Of a stretch of DNA of 18,201 nucleotides, positions 8,990 through 16,151 are shown one piece after another (positions within the stretch are counted from its first letter, which is position 1; the number at the start of each line of letters is the position of its first letter). Made by a program: the position numbers and the translations under genes. This DNA is from CAZADS01 sp964483985. GTDB lineage: Bacteria > Pseudomonadota > Alphaproteobacteria > Thalassobaculales > Thalassobaculaceae. The DNA lies in NCBI GenBank assembly GCA_964483985.1, contig CAZADS010000002.1, positions 1-18,201 of the forward strand. Direction: 5' to 3'. The notes beneath the pieces are model-generated. The model ran no database searches, was not told where the DNA came from, and saw only the letters and a program-made list of their open reading frames with translations.

Positions 8990-9002
8990 CCGGAAATTCC
9001 GG
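8990..9002. repeat. 13-bp perfect palindrome, possible operator
   Basis: CCGGAA-A-TTCCGG is a perfect inverted repeat with a single central base. It lies about 109 bp upstream of the DUF3576 start and 75 bp upstream of the proposed porin -35 box. Its size and position would suit a dimeric transcription factor, but the sequence alone does not name one, and a 13-bp palindrome can occur by chance. Confidence 0.35.
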
Positions 9003-9076
9003 CCAGAAAATCCAAACTTTAGGCTAAAACGTGTTATTTTTGCAACACTGAGACAGTTTTGCACACAGTTAATCCT

Positions 9077-9111
9077 TTGAAACATTGACGTTTTTGCATG
9101 ATAAGCATAAT
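9077..9111 (+). promoter_or_regulatory. Putative sigma-70-type promoter of the porin gene
   Basis: TTGAAA (9077-9082; 5 of 6 with TTGACA) is followed after 17 nt by GATAAG (9100-9105; 4 of 6 with TATAAT). An overlapping alternative is TTGACG (9085-9090) with CATAAT (9106-9111) at a short 15-nt spacing. Either gives a transcript start near 9112-9118 and a leader of 90-96 nt before the porin ATG. Alphaproteobacterial promoters deviate from the E. coli consensus, so this is a candidate only. Confidence 0.4.
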
Positions 9112-9207
9112 CCTGTGACCTTAGCAGGTTTGACTCAGCAGCGGAATTGTTTCTGGGTGAAAATTTGCGTTTCTAGTCATTTGAGTGACTCTCGGGAGAA
9201 AGTAAAA

Positions 9208-10335
9208 ATGAAAAAAGTTCTATTAGGAACGACCGCGATTGTTGCCGCAGGCATGATCGCTTCAGCTCCTGCTAGTGCTGCCAGCAAAATTAAAATGAAA
9301 GTTGGTGGTTACATGGAGCAATGGATGGGTTATTCCAGCCAAGATGACGTAGCGGGACAAGACTTCAGCGGTTTTGACATAAAGTCTGACGCAGAGGTCA
9401 TCTTTTCCGGTTCGACTAAGCTCGATAACGGCATAACAGTTGGGGTTAATGTCCAACTTGAAGCCTTTCACAATCCTGCTGACCAGATTGATGAATCCTA
9501 TCTTATCGTTAAAGGTGACTTTGGTGAAATCAATATAGGTTCGGAAAACTCCGCCCAATATAAGATGCACTACGGGCCATCTGATTTTGGTATCGGCATC
9601 AACTCGGGTGACGAAAGCTCCTGGACTTCGACCCTTACCGGCACCGGTGGATCCATCAGTAAAGGTGGTATGTTCCGTGCACCTCTTGGCTCAACATATG
9701 TTGAGGTAAACCGGGCAAACGACAATGAGAAATTCACCTATTACACGCCTCGCGTAAATGGGTTCCAGCTTGGTGTGTCCTACGCTCCGAACACTGCTCA
9801 GGACTCAAACAGTGGGGTGAATCGTGATGAAAACGATACGGATATCATTTCGGCCGGCTTGAACTTCAAACAGAAGATGGGCGGTGTTGCCGCTAAAGCT
9901 TCGATTGGATATGGCACGGTTACTGATACCGCTGACGGCACTGCAAATGATCCAACTGCCGTCAATGCTGGGATTGGTATTGACGCTGGTGGATTTGGTG
10001 TTGGTGCTTCCTTCGCGACCTTTGAAGATCACGGAGCTCAGGACGGTACCGGTATGAACCTTGGTGTGAAATACAGTTCTGGCCCAATGGGTGTGAGCTT
10101 AGTTTACTTCCATGGTGAACGGGACGGTACTGGCAGCGTTGGTGCCGGCACTCTTGAAGGCCAATCGGATATGGATGCATTCCATTTGTCAGCTAAATAT
10201 TCCGTGGGACCAGGTGTAACAGTAGCTGGTACAATCGGTCATACAACTTATACTTCTGACGATGTCGATCTTGGTAATGATATCGACGAAGTTAGTTCAA
10301 CTTACGTCGTTGTTGGGATAAAAACCAGCTTCTGA
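9208..10335 (+). CDS. Outer-membrane porin (Gram-negative porin family)
   Basis: Predicted beta-barrel porin for passive diffusion of small solutes across the outer membrane. The open frame begins at 9085, but the ATG at 9208 is the right start: GGGAG at 9194-9198 gives a good ribosome binding site, and translation begins with a clear signal peptide (MKKVLLGTTAIVAAG...) cleaved near ASA-A or SAA-S, residues 23-26. The 375-residue precursor then shows VGGYMEQWMGY, alternating amphipathic strands, a NIGSENSAQYKMHYG segment typical of porins from Rhodospirillales-like bacteria, and a C-terminal phenylalanine (KTSF), the usual signal for the BAM complex. A strong intrinsic terminator follows 21 bp after the stop. 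The gene is a single transcription unit, and its codon choice looks like that of a highly expressed gene. Confidence 0.92.
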   Translation: MKKVLLGTTAIVAAGMIASAPASAASKIKMKVGGYMEQWMGYSSQDDVAGQDFSGFDIKSDAEVIFSGSTKLDNGITVGVNVQLEAFHNPADQIDESYLIVKGDFGEINIGSENSAQYKMHYGPSDFGIGINSGDESSWTSTLTGTGGSISKGGMFRAPLGSTYVEVNRANDNEKFTYYTPRVNGFQLGVSYAPNTAQDSNSGVNRDENDTDIISAGLNFKQKMGGVAAKASIGYGTVTDTADGTANDPTAVNAGIGIDAGGFGVGASFATFEDHGAQDGTGMNLGVKYSSGPMGVSLVYFHGERDGTGSVGAGTLEGQSDMDAFHLSAKYSVGPGVTVAGTIGHTTYTSDDVDLGNDIDEVSSTYVVVGIKTSF

Positions 10336-10356
10336 TTTAAGTTAATTATAAGTTTA

Positions 10357-10390
10357 GGGGAGGCCGCCTTTTGGCGGCCTCTTCATTTTT
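10357..10390 (+). terminator. Rho-independent terminator of the porin gene
   Basis: A perfect 9-bp GC-rich stem GAGGCCGCC (10360-10368) and GGCGGCCTC (10373-10381) encloses a TTTT loop and is followed by TTCATTTTT. The three G bases before the stem can add wobble and Watson-Crick pairs. It lies 21 bp after the porin stop and 36 bp beyond the end of the - strand sulfotransferase, which it could also help end. Confidence 0.93.
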
Positions 10391-10426
10391 AGCTATATGT
10401 TCAATTGCATGTTCTATAATGCAGAT

Positions 10427-11251
10427 TCAAAGATAATTCAGGCGCTTCATAGTCGACCCAAGAGAGCGCTGGATTTCTCCAACTTGCTCCGAAGTTAAAA
10501 TATTCTGCCATTGCCCCGATTCGCCTTTGCGGAAGAATTTATCCCCATGAGGTGATCTTTCTTGGAAACCGCTTTGGCGTTCTTGTTGAGATAATTCACC
10601 AAAGGAAGAAAACCTAATGGCGCGAGCAAGCTGATCATCGTTGATAGCTACTCCTAAACTGGAAAGAACTCGGTGAAAAGTTTTGTAGGGGCTTGTAAGC
10701 AGATCCTCATAACGGACTAGAATACACGGCATATCGTCGTCATTGATCCAGGAAATAATGTGCTCATCCCAGCGTCCAAGGAAGGTAATAATTCGGTCGT
10801 TAACATCTATGGTAGAATTTTCGGGACAACAAATAGCATGAATTGTTTGATCAATAGTCATTCCAAAATGACTAGCGTAAGAAGAAACCAAATCCAGTGG
10901 GTTTCGGACTATGTAAATTGCCCCCTTGGTGGATGTTTTGTTTATTAATTTTACACCTTGGCGAAAAGAGTTTTGGCTGTGGGTTTTGACGAAATGATCA
11001 TGAGGTCGAAATGCAGAAATGAGTTCTTGGGATCGGGGCCGCAATCCAATAAAATCGTCTTTACTTATCTCAGAAAAAGGCCGGCCGGCTGCTTCTTGGA
11101 AAAACCTAGGTCGAGTATCGCTTAAAGTGAAGCTGCGGAGATCATTTATAGGAAATGGCGTTTGGCGATTAAGGATGTAGTTTGCTAAAAACACCCGCAT
11201 CCAAGTGTTGCCGGATTTTGGAAATGAGGCAATCCAAATAATCTTTCCCAT
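10427..11251 (-). CDS. Sulfotransferase (PAPS-dependent, Sulfotransfer_1-like), paralogue 1
   Basis: Predicted to transfer a sulfonate group from PAPS to a hydroxyl or amine acceptor. The 5'-phosphosulfate loop FPKSGNTWMR is at residues 10-19, a His91 in FVKTH occupies the place of the catalytic base of SULT enzymes, the 3'-phosphate site RNPLDLVSS has Arg116 and Ser124, and FFRKGESGQW near residue 239 matches the C-terminal RKGxxGxW motif. The frame can begin at a TTG (11263), but GGAG directly abuts that codon, so the ATG at 11251 (GGAG 12 nt upstream) is preferred, giving 274 residues. No signal peptide or membrane segment is seen, so it is probably cytoplasmic. It is clearly related to the sulfotransferase at 12642-13487. 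The acceptor is unknown. Confidence 0.88.
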   Translation of the reverse strand: MGKIIWIASFPKSGNTWMRVFLANYILNRQTPFPINDLRSFTLSDTRPRFFQEAAGRPFSEISKDDFIGLRPRSQELISAFRPHDHFVKTHSQNSFRQGVKLINKTSTKGAIYIVRNPLDLVSSYASHFGMTIDQTIHAICCPENSTIDVNDRIITFLGRWDEHIISWINDDDMPCILVRYEDLLTSPYKTFHRVLSSLGVAINDDQLARAIRFSSFGELSQQERQSGFQERSPHGDKFFRKGESGQWQNILTSEQVGEIQRSLGSTMKRLNYL

Positions 11252-11348
11252 TATCCAAGGCAACTCCAGATCGTATTAGTTTCGGTCGCGTGGGTTTTGC
11301 AAATAAAATCGAAAGATGGATAACATTAAACGCGTTTTGGCTCCAGTC

Positions 11349-11378
11349 ATGATATAAGATCGATAAAAAGAATATAAT
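11349..11378 (+). promoter_or_regulatory. Putative promoter of the oxygenase-sulfotransferase operon
   Basis: A perfect TATAAT lies at 11373-11378 with ATGATA (11349-11354; 4 of 6 with TTGACA) 18 nt upstream. Transcription would start near 11385, leaving about 37 nt before the GTG of the oxygenase gene. It lies in the 170-bp gap between the divergent sulfotransferase and oxygenase genes. The -10 box is strong; the -35 box is weak. Confidence 0.45.
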
Positions 11379-11421
11379 GGTTTGATTAAGCGCCCCAATC
11401 CAAGAGGCTGGAGATCTGAGA

Positions 11422-12618
11422 GTGAGCAACTTTGAGTTTTCTGACTTGTTCAAAAATATAAGTCGAAGAGAATTTTTAAATAATTATCACGATCAGAAAT
11501 TTTATTTTGAGAAGGGCGCTGTGCAGGACATACATAATATATTTTCCTGGCAGCACCTGAACGACCTCTTTAACCGTCCAAAGCTGTGGAATGGAGACAT
11601 GATCGAACTGGCTATCAATGGTCAGCTGTTGGAACCAGCTCAGTTTTGCCGGCCGGGCTTGGATCGCATCGGAGACCAGGTGCTGCGCCCGGATCTCAAC
11701 CGCGTGAATCATTTCCTGAGGCAGGGCGCGACATTAGTTCTTGATTTTCTCGAGGGTATTCATCCCTCGGTGCGAGACATCGCAACCTGTTTAGAAAGAC
11801 TAACCGGAGCGTCCACCTCATGTAATGCCTATTGTTCTTGGGAACGCATCCAAGGATACGCGTCTCATTTTGATACGATGTGCGTATTTGCCATACAAAT
11901 AGAGGGAGAGAAAACCTGGAATCTATATAACGGTAGGGTACGTGAGCCGATGGCTATCCCTGGTTCTATTCCGTCAGAATTTAGTGTTGAGCAACATGAC
12001 AGACAAAAGGGTTCGTTGGCAAAACAAATTGTAATGCGACCCGGCGACGTTTTATATTTGCCACGTGGCCTTTATCACGATGCTTTGGCTACGGATACTG
12101 CGTCGCTTCATCTTTCGTTTGGCGCTACATATCTTGCGGGTTTTTCTGCTGTCAGCCTCTTGGTTCAAGAATTGAAGGCGGAAGAATTTTTCCGTAAACG
12201 CCTCCCTCACTTCGATGATGGAGATGAACTCAAAAGCTATCTTTCTGAGGTTGGTAGCCTTGTAGGGGAACGATTAGGAAGCTCCGAATTTCAGATTAGA
12301 GTAAAACAATATATGTTGCAGAACCTTGGAGATAAGACGGTTGGACACGCTTTACCAAATCGGGAAGCAACCCAATATTATATGGTTACGAGACAGGAGG
12401 TTCGGCTTTTGCGACGTGGTCCAGGTTGGCGTCTGGAGTTTCAAGAAATGAAGAAAGACATTGATGCTAAATTTTCACCAATTTTAAAGCATATTCTAGC
12501 ATCCGAACATTTTTGGTCATCGGATGTTAAAAATTTGGTTGAGGTCCCAGAAATCGAATTAAGAGCGTTTCTTGATGAGCTAGAAAATTGCGGTATCATC
12601 TGGCCGTTAGCTGTTTGA
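11422..12618 (+). CDS. JmjC/cupin-4 family Fe(II)/2-oxoglutarate oxygenase (RoxA/YcfD-like)
   Basis: Predicted hydroxylase of the JmjC-like cupin_4 family that includes the ribosomal oxygenases YcfD/RoxA and human MINA53/NO66. The iron ligands appear as His149-x-Asp151 (SHFDTMCVFAIQIEGEKTW) and His219 (MRPGDVLYLPRGLYHDA), with the strand GEKTWNLY typical of the fold. A C-terminal part (about residues 310-398) could be the winged-helix domain of this family. The 398-residue length is close to the family (YcfD about 373). The GTG start has GGAG 8 nt upstream. The next sulfotransferase gene follows by 23 bp, so they are likely co-transcribed. Known relatives hydroxylate Arg or His of ribosomal proteins; that role here is not shown, and the sulfotransferase context suggests another substrate. 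Confidence 0.85.
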   Translation: MSNFEFSDLFKNISRREFLNNYHDQKFYFEKGAVQDIHNIFSWQHLNDLFNRPKLWNGDMIELAINGQLLEPAQFCRPGLDRIGDQVLRPDLNRVNHFLRQGATLVLDFLEGIHPSVRDIATCLERLTGASTSCNAYCSWERIQGYASHFDTMCVFAIQIEGEKTWNLYNGRVREPMAIPGSIPSEFSVEQHDRQKGSLAKQIVMRPGDVLYLPRGLYHDALATDTASLHLSFGATYLAGFSAVSLLVQELKAEEFFRKRLPHFDDGDELKSYLSEVGSLVGERLGSSEFQIRVKQYMLQNLGDKTVGHALPNREATQYYMVTRQEVRLLRRGPGWRLEFQEMKKDIDAKFSPILKHILASEHFWSSDVKNLVEVPEIELRAFLDELENCGIIWPLAV

Positions 12619-12641
12619 TTTTAAAGAATTGGAGATTATAG

Positions 12642-13487
12642 GTGAACGGCATAATCTGGCTTGCCTCCTATCCAAAGTCCGGGAATACCTGGCTTCGAAT
12701 TTTTGTTGAAAACCTGTTTCGCAATACTATTGAGCCGGCCAAAATAAATGAGCTCACGGTGGTTCGTTATAGCGATAATAGCTATCCATTATATGAGCGG
12801 GTGACTGGGCGAGATGTTCGGATGATGAGTGACTCAGAAATCCACTTGCTTAGGGATCCCGTGCAAAGCTTTTTAGCTTCCCAGCAAGAGACTACTTTTG
12901 TTAAAAGCCACAACGGCCTAATGACATTTGAGGGACATCCCCTGATCTATCTAGAGCATACGGCGGGAGCGATCTATTTATTGAGGAATCCCTTTGACAT
13001 GGTGGTTTCTTTTGCCGATCATTATAAGGTTAATCATGATGACGCGATTGAAGCCATATCGTCTCCCTATCACAGAATTAATACGACGAAACAGGGTATA
13101 TTTCAAATTTTAGGGGGCTGGACCAACCATTATCGGAGTTGGTTCTCTGTTGAAAACTTCAAACCTCTATTGATGCGGTACGAAGATATGATACGTGACC
13201 CTGTCAAATCATTTTCTCGTTTCAATAAATTTCTTGGATTGCCTAAAAACCCGGAACGATTAAAGCGTGCAATTCGAAATAGCTCGTTTAAAGAGGCCAA
13301 AGGTCAAGAACTAAAATTAGGGTTTAATGAACGCTCAAGGGCAGACCAACAATTTTTCCGAGTGGGGAAAGTAGGATCTTATCGGAAAGTTTTAACCGAG
13401 AGACAGATCGGACAGATAATTGACGCGCATGGTGAACTGTTGGTTGAAGCGGGTTATATCAATAAAACTGGTCGATTGCGTGTCTAA
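12642..13487 (+). CDS. Sulfotransferase (PAPS-dependent, Sulfotransfer_1-like), paralogue 2
   Basis: Second single-domain sulfotransferase. YPKSGNTWLR (residues 10-19) forms the PAPS 5'-phosphosulfate loop, His90 in FVKSH is the likely catalytic base, and RNPFDMVVS (115-123) holds the 3'-phosphate. The C-terminal motif is FFRVGKVGSY, in which the usual lysine after Arg is Val, so PAPS binding there may differ from paralogue 1. The two proteins align along their full length (IIW-AS-PKSGNTW, RYEDL/M, SGFQERS/LGFNERS), indicating a gene duplication. The GTG start has GGAG 7 nt upstream. It sits 23 bp after the oxygenase and 17 bp before the TPR-sulfotransferase, in an apparent operon. No signal peptide. 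Acceptor unknown. Confidence 0.88.
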   Translation: MNGIIWLASYPKSGNTWLRIFVENLFRNTIEPAKINELTVVRYSDNSYPLYERVTGRDVRMMSDSEIHLLRDPVQSFLASQQETTFVKSHNGLMTFEGHPLIYLEHTAGAIYLLRNPFDMVVSFADHYKVNHDDAIEAISSPYHRINTTKQGIFQILGGWTNHYRSWFSVENFKPLLMRYEDMIRDPVKSFSRFNKFLGLPKNPERLKRAIRNSSFKEAKGQELKLGFNERSRADQQFFRVGKVGSYRKVLTERQIGQIIDAHGELLVEAGYINKTGRLRV

Positions 13488-13504
13488 AATGTTAGGTTGC
13501 CAAA

Positions 13505-15427
13505 ATGAAACACCCTCAGATGGAGGTAGCGTTCGGTGAGGTTGAAAAAGCGGTTGCCCAAGGTAATTGGGCGCTTGCGCGCCGGAAGTATGTCCGATAT
13601 TTAAAAGCATATCCCAAAGACTGGAAAGGATTCTATCGAGCTGGGTTAATAGAAGCCCAAGGTGGTAATTTCGCACATTCGATCAAAGCTTTCGAGCGTG
13701 CCCTTGAGCTGTCCACAGGTAATCTGCAGGTTACTGTAAACCTCGGCCAAATTTATCGTTTATCGGGACGCGCTGGCGACGCAATTCCGCTCTTAGAATT
13801 GGCTTCTACCAGAGTGCCTGAGGTTGGAGAGATCCAAATTCAACTAGGCAGCGCATATCATGACATCGGCCAATTGTCTAAAGCAGAAACCGCCTATAGA
13901 AAAGCCATAGAAAGAGGATCCATTACTATAGACTTGCTTAATAATTTAGCCCTGATATTACGCGCGGATGGGCGTATTGTTGAGGCTATTCGTTTCATGG
14001 AGCAGGCCTATGCAAAGGCAGGGGACAGCCTTGAAATTCTCAACAATCTAGCAAACCTTTACTCTTCAATAGGTCAACTCGAGGGAGCAAAAAATTGTTT
14101 TTTCAGGGCCGTGAATTTTGATCCTTTCAATCCCCACCCCCACCGTAATTTAGCTCTATTTTATAGGAACTTAAACGATGGTGAGGCAGCGGAGAACTCT
14201 GCGCGCCGGGCTGCTATTGTAAAACCGTATCAGTTAGATGGGCTTATAATCTTAGCTGAACTACTAGAGCACCGCGCTGAATTAGGGCGGGCTTTAAAAA
14301 TAGTTAACAACGCGATAATTTGCGATAATTCCAACATAGACGCACTCAGTCTTTTGGCAAGATTGCGCCGCAGAAGTGGAAATTCAGTTGAGGCGATTGA
14401 AGTCGCTAGCGCTTCCATTTCAAGATTAGCCTCAGAAGCTAGTGTCTACAAACTTTATTTTGAATGGGCCCAAGCAGAACACGTGTTGGGCCGATACGAT
14501 GACGCGTTTTTGAAATTTTCAAAGGCTAATGAAATCCAGAGAAAAATCACACCGCTCGGAAAGGCAGATTCTAGCCGTGCTTTTACGAGGCTGCAGGATC
14601 TAGGACGCATCTTGAAGAAACTAAAACCCACGAGTAATATTGAACTACCTGAGATTAGCGATCACAAATCTCCAGTTTTTTTAATCGGTTTTCCTCGCTC
14701 GGGTACCACTCTTCTGGATCAAATTCTCGATAGTCACCCCAAAATTCAAGTTTTAGAAGAGCAGCCGCTTGTTAGCGGAATGATAGGTAGAATGGTGGCG
14801 GAAGGTTACACCTATCCCCAAGATATCGGGGAGCTAAAACGCAATACCCTCATACTTCTTAGAAAAGGGTATTTTAAAGATCGAGATAATTATGTCGATA
14901 TTCTAAACGATGGCGTTTTCATTGATAAATTGCCGCTCAACATAAACGAAGCAATTCTCATCAACCAAGTATTCCCGGACGCTAAGTTTTTACTTGTTCT
15001 TAGAGATCCTTGTGATGTTTGCCTAAGCTGTTTCATGCAGGCCTTTGAGCTAAATGATTGGATGGCAGCATTCACAGATTTGGAAAAAACAAAGAAAATG
15101 TATGGAGAGGTATTTGATCTTTGGTGGCAAGTAGCGGAAAAATTCGGTTTAGATTATCATGCGGTTCGCTATGAGGATTTGGTGATGGACCTGCATAAAT
15201 TTGGTGATGAGATAATGGGATATCTTGGCTTAACCTGGGAGGAAAGCATGACGGAGTTCCACACCCACGCTCGTAGACGTGGATATTTGTCTACGCCAAG
15301 CCATTCCCAAGTAACGCAGCCACTTTATAACCACGCAATAAATCGATGGCGACGGTACGGAACTGCGATGGAGTCTGTGGCGCGGGCTCTTCAACCATAT
15401 CGTTCGAAAATGGGCTATAAAATTTAA
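13505..15427 (+). CDS. TPR-repeat protein with C-terminal sulfotransferase domain
   Basis: Two-part protein of 640 residues. Residues about 15-345 form some nine or ten tetratricopeptide repeats (A-x-x-x-Y/F-x-A-A pattern, e.g. AETAYRKAIE, AIKAFERALE), which usually bind a protein or peptide partner. Residues about 385-640 are a sulfotransferase with the PAPS loop GFPRSGTTLLDQ (PRSGTT at 397-402), a nearby LEEQP (E418/E419, the place of the catalytic glutamate in tyrosylprotein sulfotransferases), DKLPLN, and the 3'-phosphate site RDPCDVCLS (R500 to S508). This layout resembles bacterial TPR-sulfotransferases related to TPST, and a protein or peptide acceptor is plausible but inferred. The ATG has only a weak TTAGG upstream, so translation may depend on the preceding gene 17 bp away. 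No signal peptide. Confidence 0.9.
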   Translation: MKHPQMEVAFGEVEKAVAQGNWALARRKYVRYLKAYPKDWKGFYRAGLIEAQGGNFAHSIKAFERALELSTGNLQVTVNLGQIYRLSGRAGDAIPLLELASTRVPEVGEIQIQLGSAYHDIGQLSKAETAYRKAIERGSITIDLLNNLALILRADGRIVEAIRFMEQAYAKAGDSLEILNNLANLYSSIGQLEGAKNCFFRAVNFDPFNPHPHRNLALFYRNLNDGEAAENSARRAAIVKPYQLDGLIILAELLEHRAELGRALKIVNNAIICDNSNIDALSLLARLRRRSGNSVEAIEVASASISRLASEASVYKLYFEWAQAEHVLGRYDDAFLKFSKANEIQRKITPLGKADSSRAFTRLQDLGRILKKLKPTSNIELPEISDHKSPVFLIGFPRSGTTLLDQILDSHPKIQVLEEQPLVSGMIGRMVAEGYTYPQDIGELKRNTLILLRKGYFKDRDNYVDILNDGVFIDKLPLNINEAILINQVFPDAKFLLVLRDPCDVCLSCFMQAFELNDWMAAFTDLEKTKKMYGEVFDLWWQVAEKFGLDYHAVRYEDLVMDLHKFGDEIMGYLGLTWEESMTEFHTHARRRGYLSTPSHSQVTQPLYNHAINRWRRYGTAMESVARALQPYRSKMGYKI

Positions 15428-15452
15428 CCAGAGAGAATATATAGTTTAGCAA

Positions 15453-16151
15453 ATGAATGAAAATGAAACTCCCAGCTGTGAAGTAGGTGTTGGTGTATGC
15501 CTCGAAAACGTTGACCAACAAATTTTGGAGGCTTCGAAACGAGCAGGCCGAGATTTAAGATCCGTAACACTCGTAGCCGTAAGTAAAATGCAGCCCATTT
15601 TAAAAATCAAGGCGGCATTAATAGCGGGACACCGAATATTTGGCGAAAATCGAGTCCAAGAGGCAAATACAAAATGGCCTAAACTGAAAATAGAATATCC
15701 AGAAATTCAATTGCACTTAATTGGGCCGCTCCAAACAAATAAAATAAAGCAGGCGGTATCGCTATTTGATGTTATAGAAACTGTAGACCGCTCTAAACTA
15801 GCAATAAATTTGAAGCGAGAAATGGATCGCCAAGGACGTAATATACCTTGTTTGGTACAGGTCAACACTGGTGAGGAGGTTCAAAAATCAGGAATAATTC
15901 CTGAGCAAGTTCCGGATTTTATAGACTTTTGCCAAAATGATGTAGGATTAAATATTTTAGGTTTAATGTGTATTCCCCCCGCTGGGGAAGAGCCAGCTCT
16001 TCATTTTTCGCTCCTCCGAAAAATTGCAAGTCAATCAAAATTGGGCGTTTTAAGCATGGGCATGAGCGGTGATTTTGAAACGGCAATTGAACTTGGTGCG
16101 ACGCATATTCGTGTAGGAAGTGCGATATTTGGCTCCCGTGAGGGAACCTAA
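15453..16151 (+). CDS. yggS: Pyridoxal phosphate homeostasis protein (YggS/PLPBP family)
   Basis: PLP-binding carrier protein that keeps vitamin B6 and amino-acid metabolism in balance; no enzymatic activity is known. It has the alanine-racemase-like TIM-barrel fold. Lys45 in AVSKMQP is the PLP Schiff-base lysine, followed by FGENRVQEA, LIGPLQTNK, VNTGEE, SMGMSGDFE and the phosphate-binding RVGSAIFG at the C-terminus. The 232-residue length is normal. It starts 25 bp after the TPR-sulfotransferase with no good ribosome binding site and no terminator in between, so it may be read from the cassette transcript. Its stop TAA overlaps the TAG stop of the opposite-strand L,D-transpeptidase by 4 bp. 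Confidence 0.95.
   Translation: MNENETPSCEVGVGVCLENVDQQILEASKRAGRDLRSVTLVAVSKMQPILKIKAALIAGHRIFGENRVQEANTKWPKLKIEYPEIQLHLIGPLQTNKIKQAVSLFDVIETVDRSKLAINLKREMDRQGRNIPCLVQVNTGEEVQKSGIIPEQVPDFIDFCQNDVGLNILGLMCIPPAGEEPALHFSLLRKIASQSKLGVLSMGMSGDFETAIELGATHIRVGSAIFGSREGT

Larger units (their letters stand above)
8882..9207. other. 326-bp divergent intergenic region (DUF3576 lipoprotein / porin)
   Basis: This non-coding stretch separates two genes transcribed in opposite directions. It holds a 13-bp palindrome (8990-9002), a second small inverted repeat (GTGTT at 9031-9035, AACAC at 9044-9048, 8-nt loop), a probable porin promoter (9077-9111) and a leader of about 95 nt with a small hairpin (AGTCA at 9175-9179, TGACT at 9186-9190) just before the porin ribosome binding site. 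The open frame from 9085 to 9207 is in frame with the porin but lacks a signal peptide at its start, so I treat it as untranslated. I see no convincing -35/-10 pair for the DUF3576 gene. Confidence 0.6.

Noticed and set aside
9085..9207. 41-residue N-terminal extension of the porin
   Set aside because: It would place the signal peptide inside the protein; the ATG at 9208 has a good ribosome binding site and starts the signal peptide exactly.
11169..11453. 94-residue - strand frame across the divergent promoter region, considered as a precursor peptide for the modification cassette
   Set aside because: It overlaps the sulfotransferase start in another frame and the oxygenase start in antisense, and has no leader-core pattern or ribosome binding site.
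14478..14487. AACACGTGTT palindrome in the TPR-sulfotransferase gene as a third parS
   Set aside because: It shares only the CACGTG centre with parS; the outer GTTTC/GAAAC arms are absent, and it lies in ordinary coding sequence.
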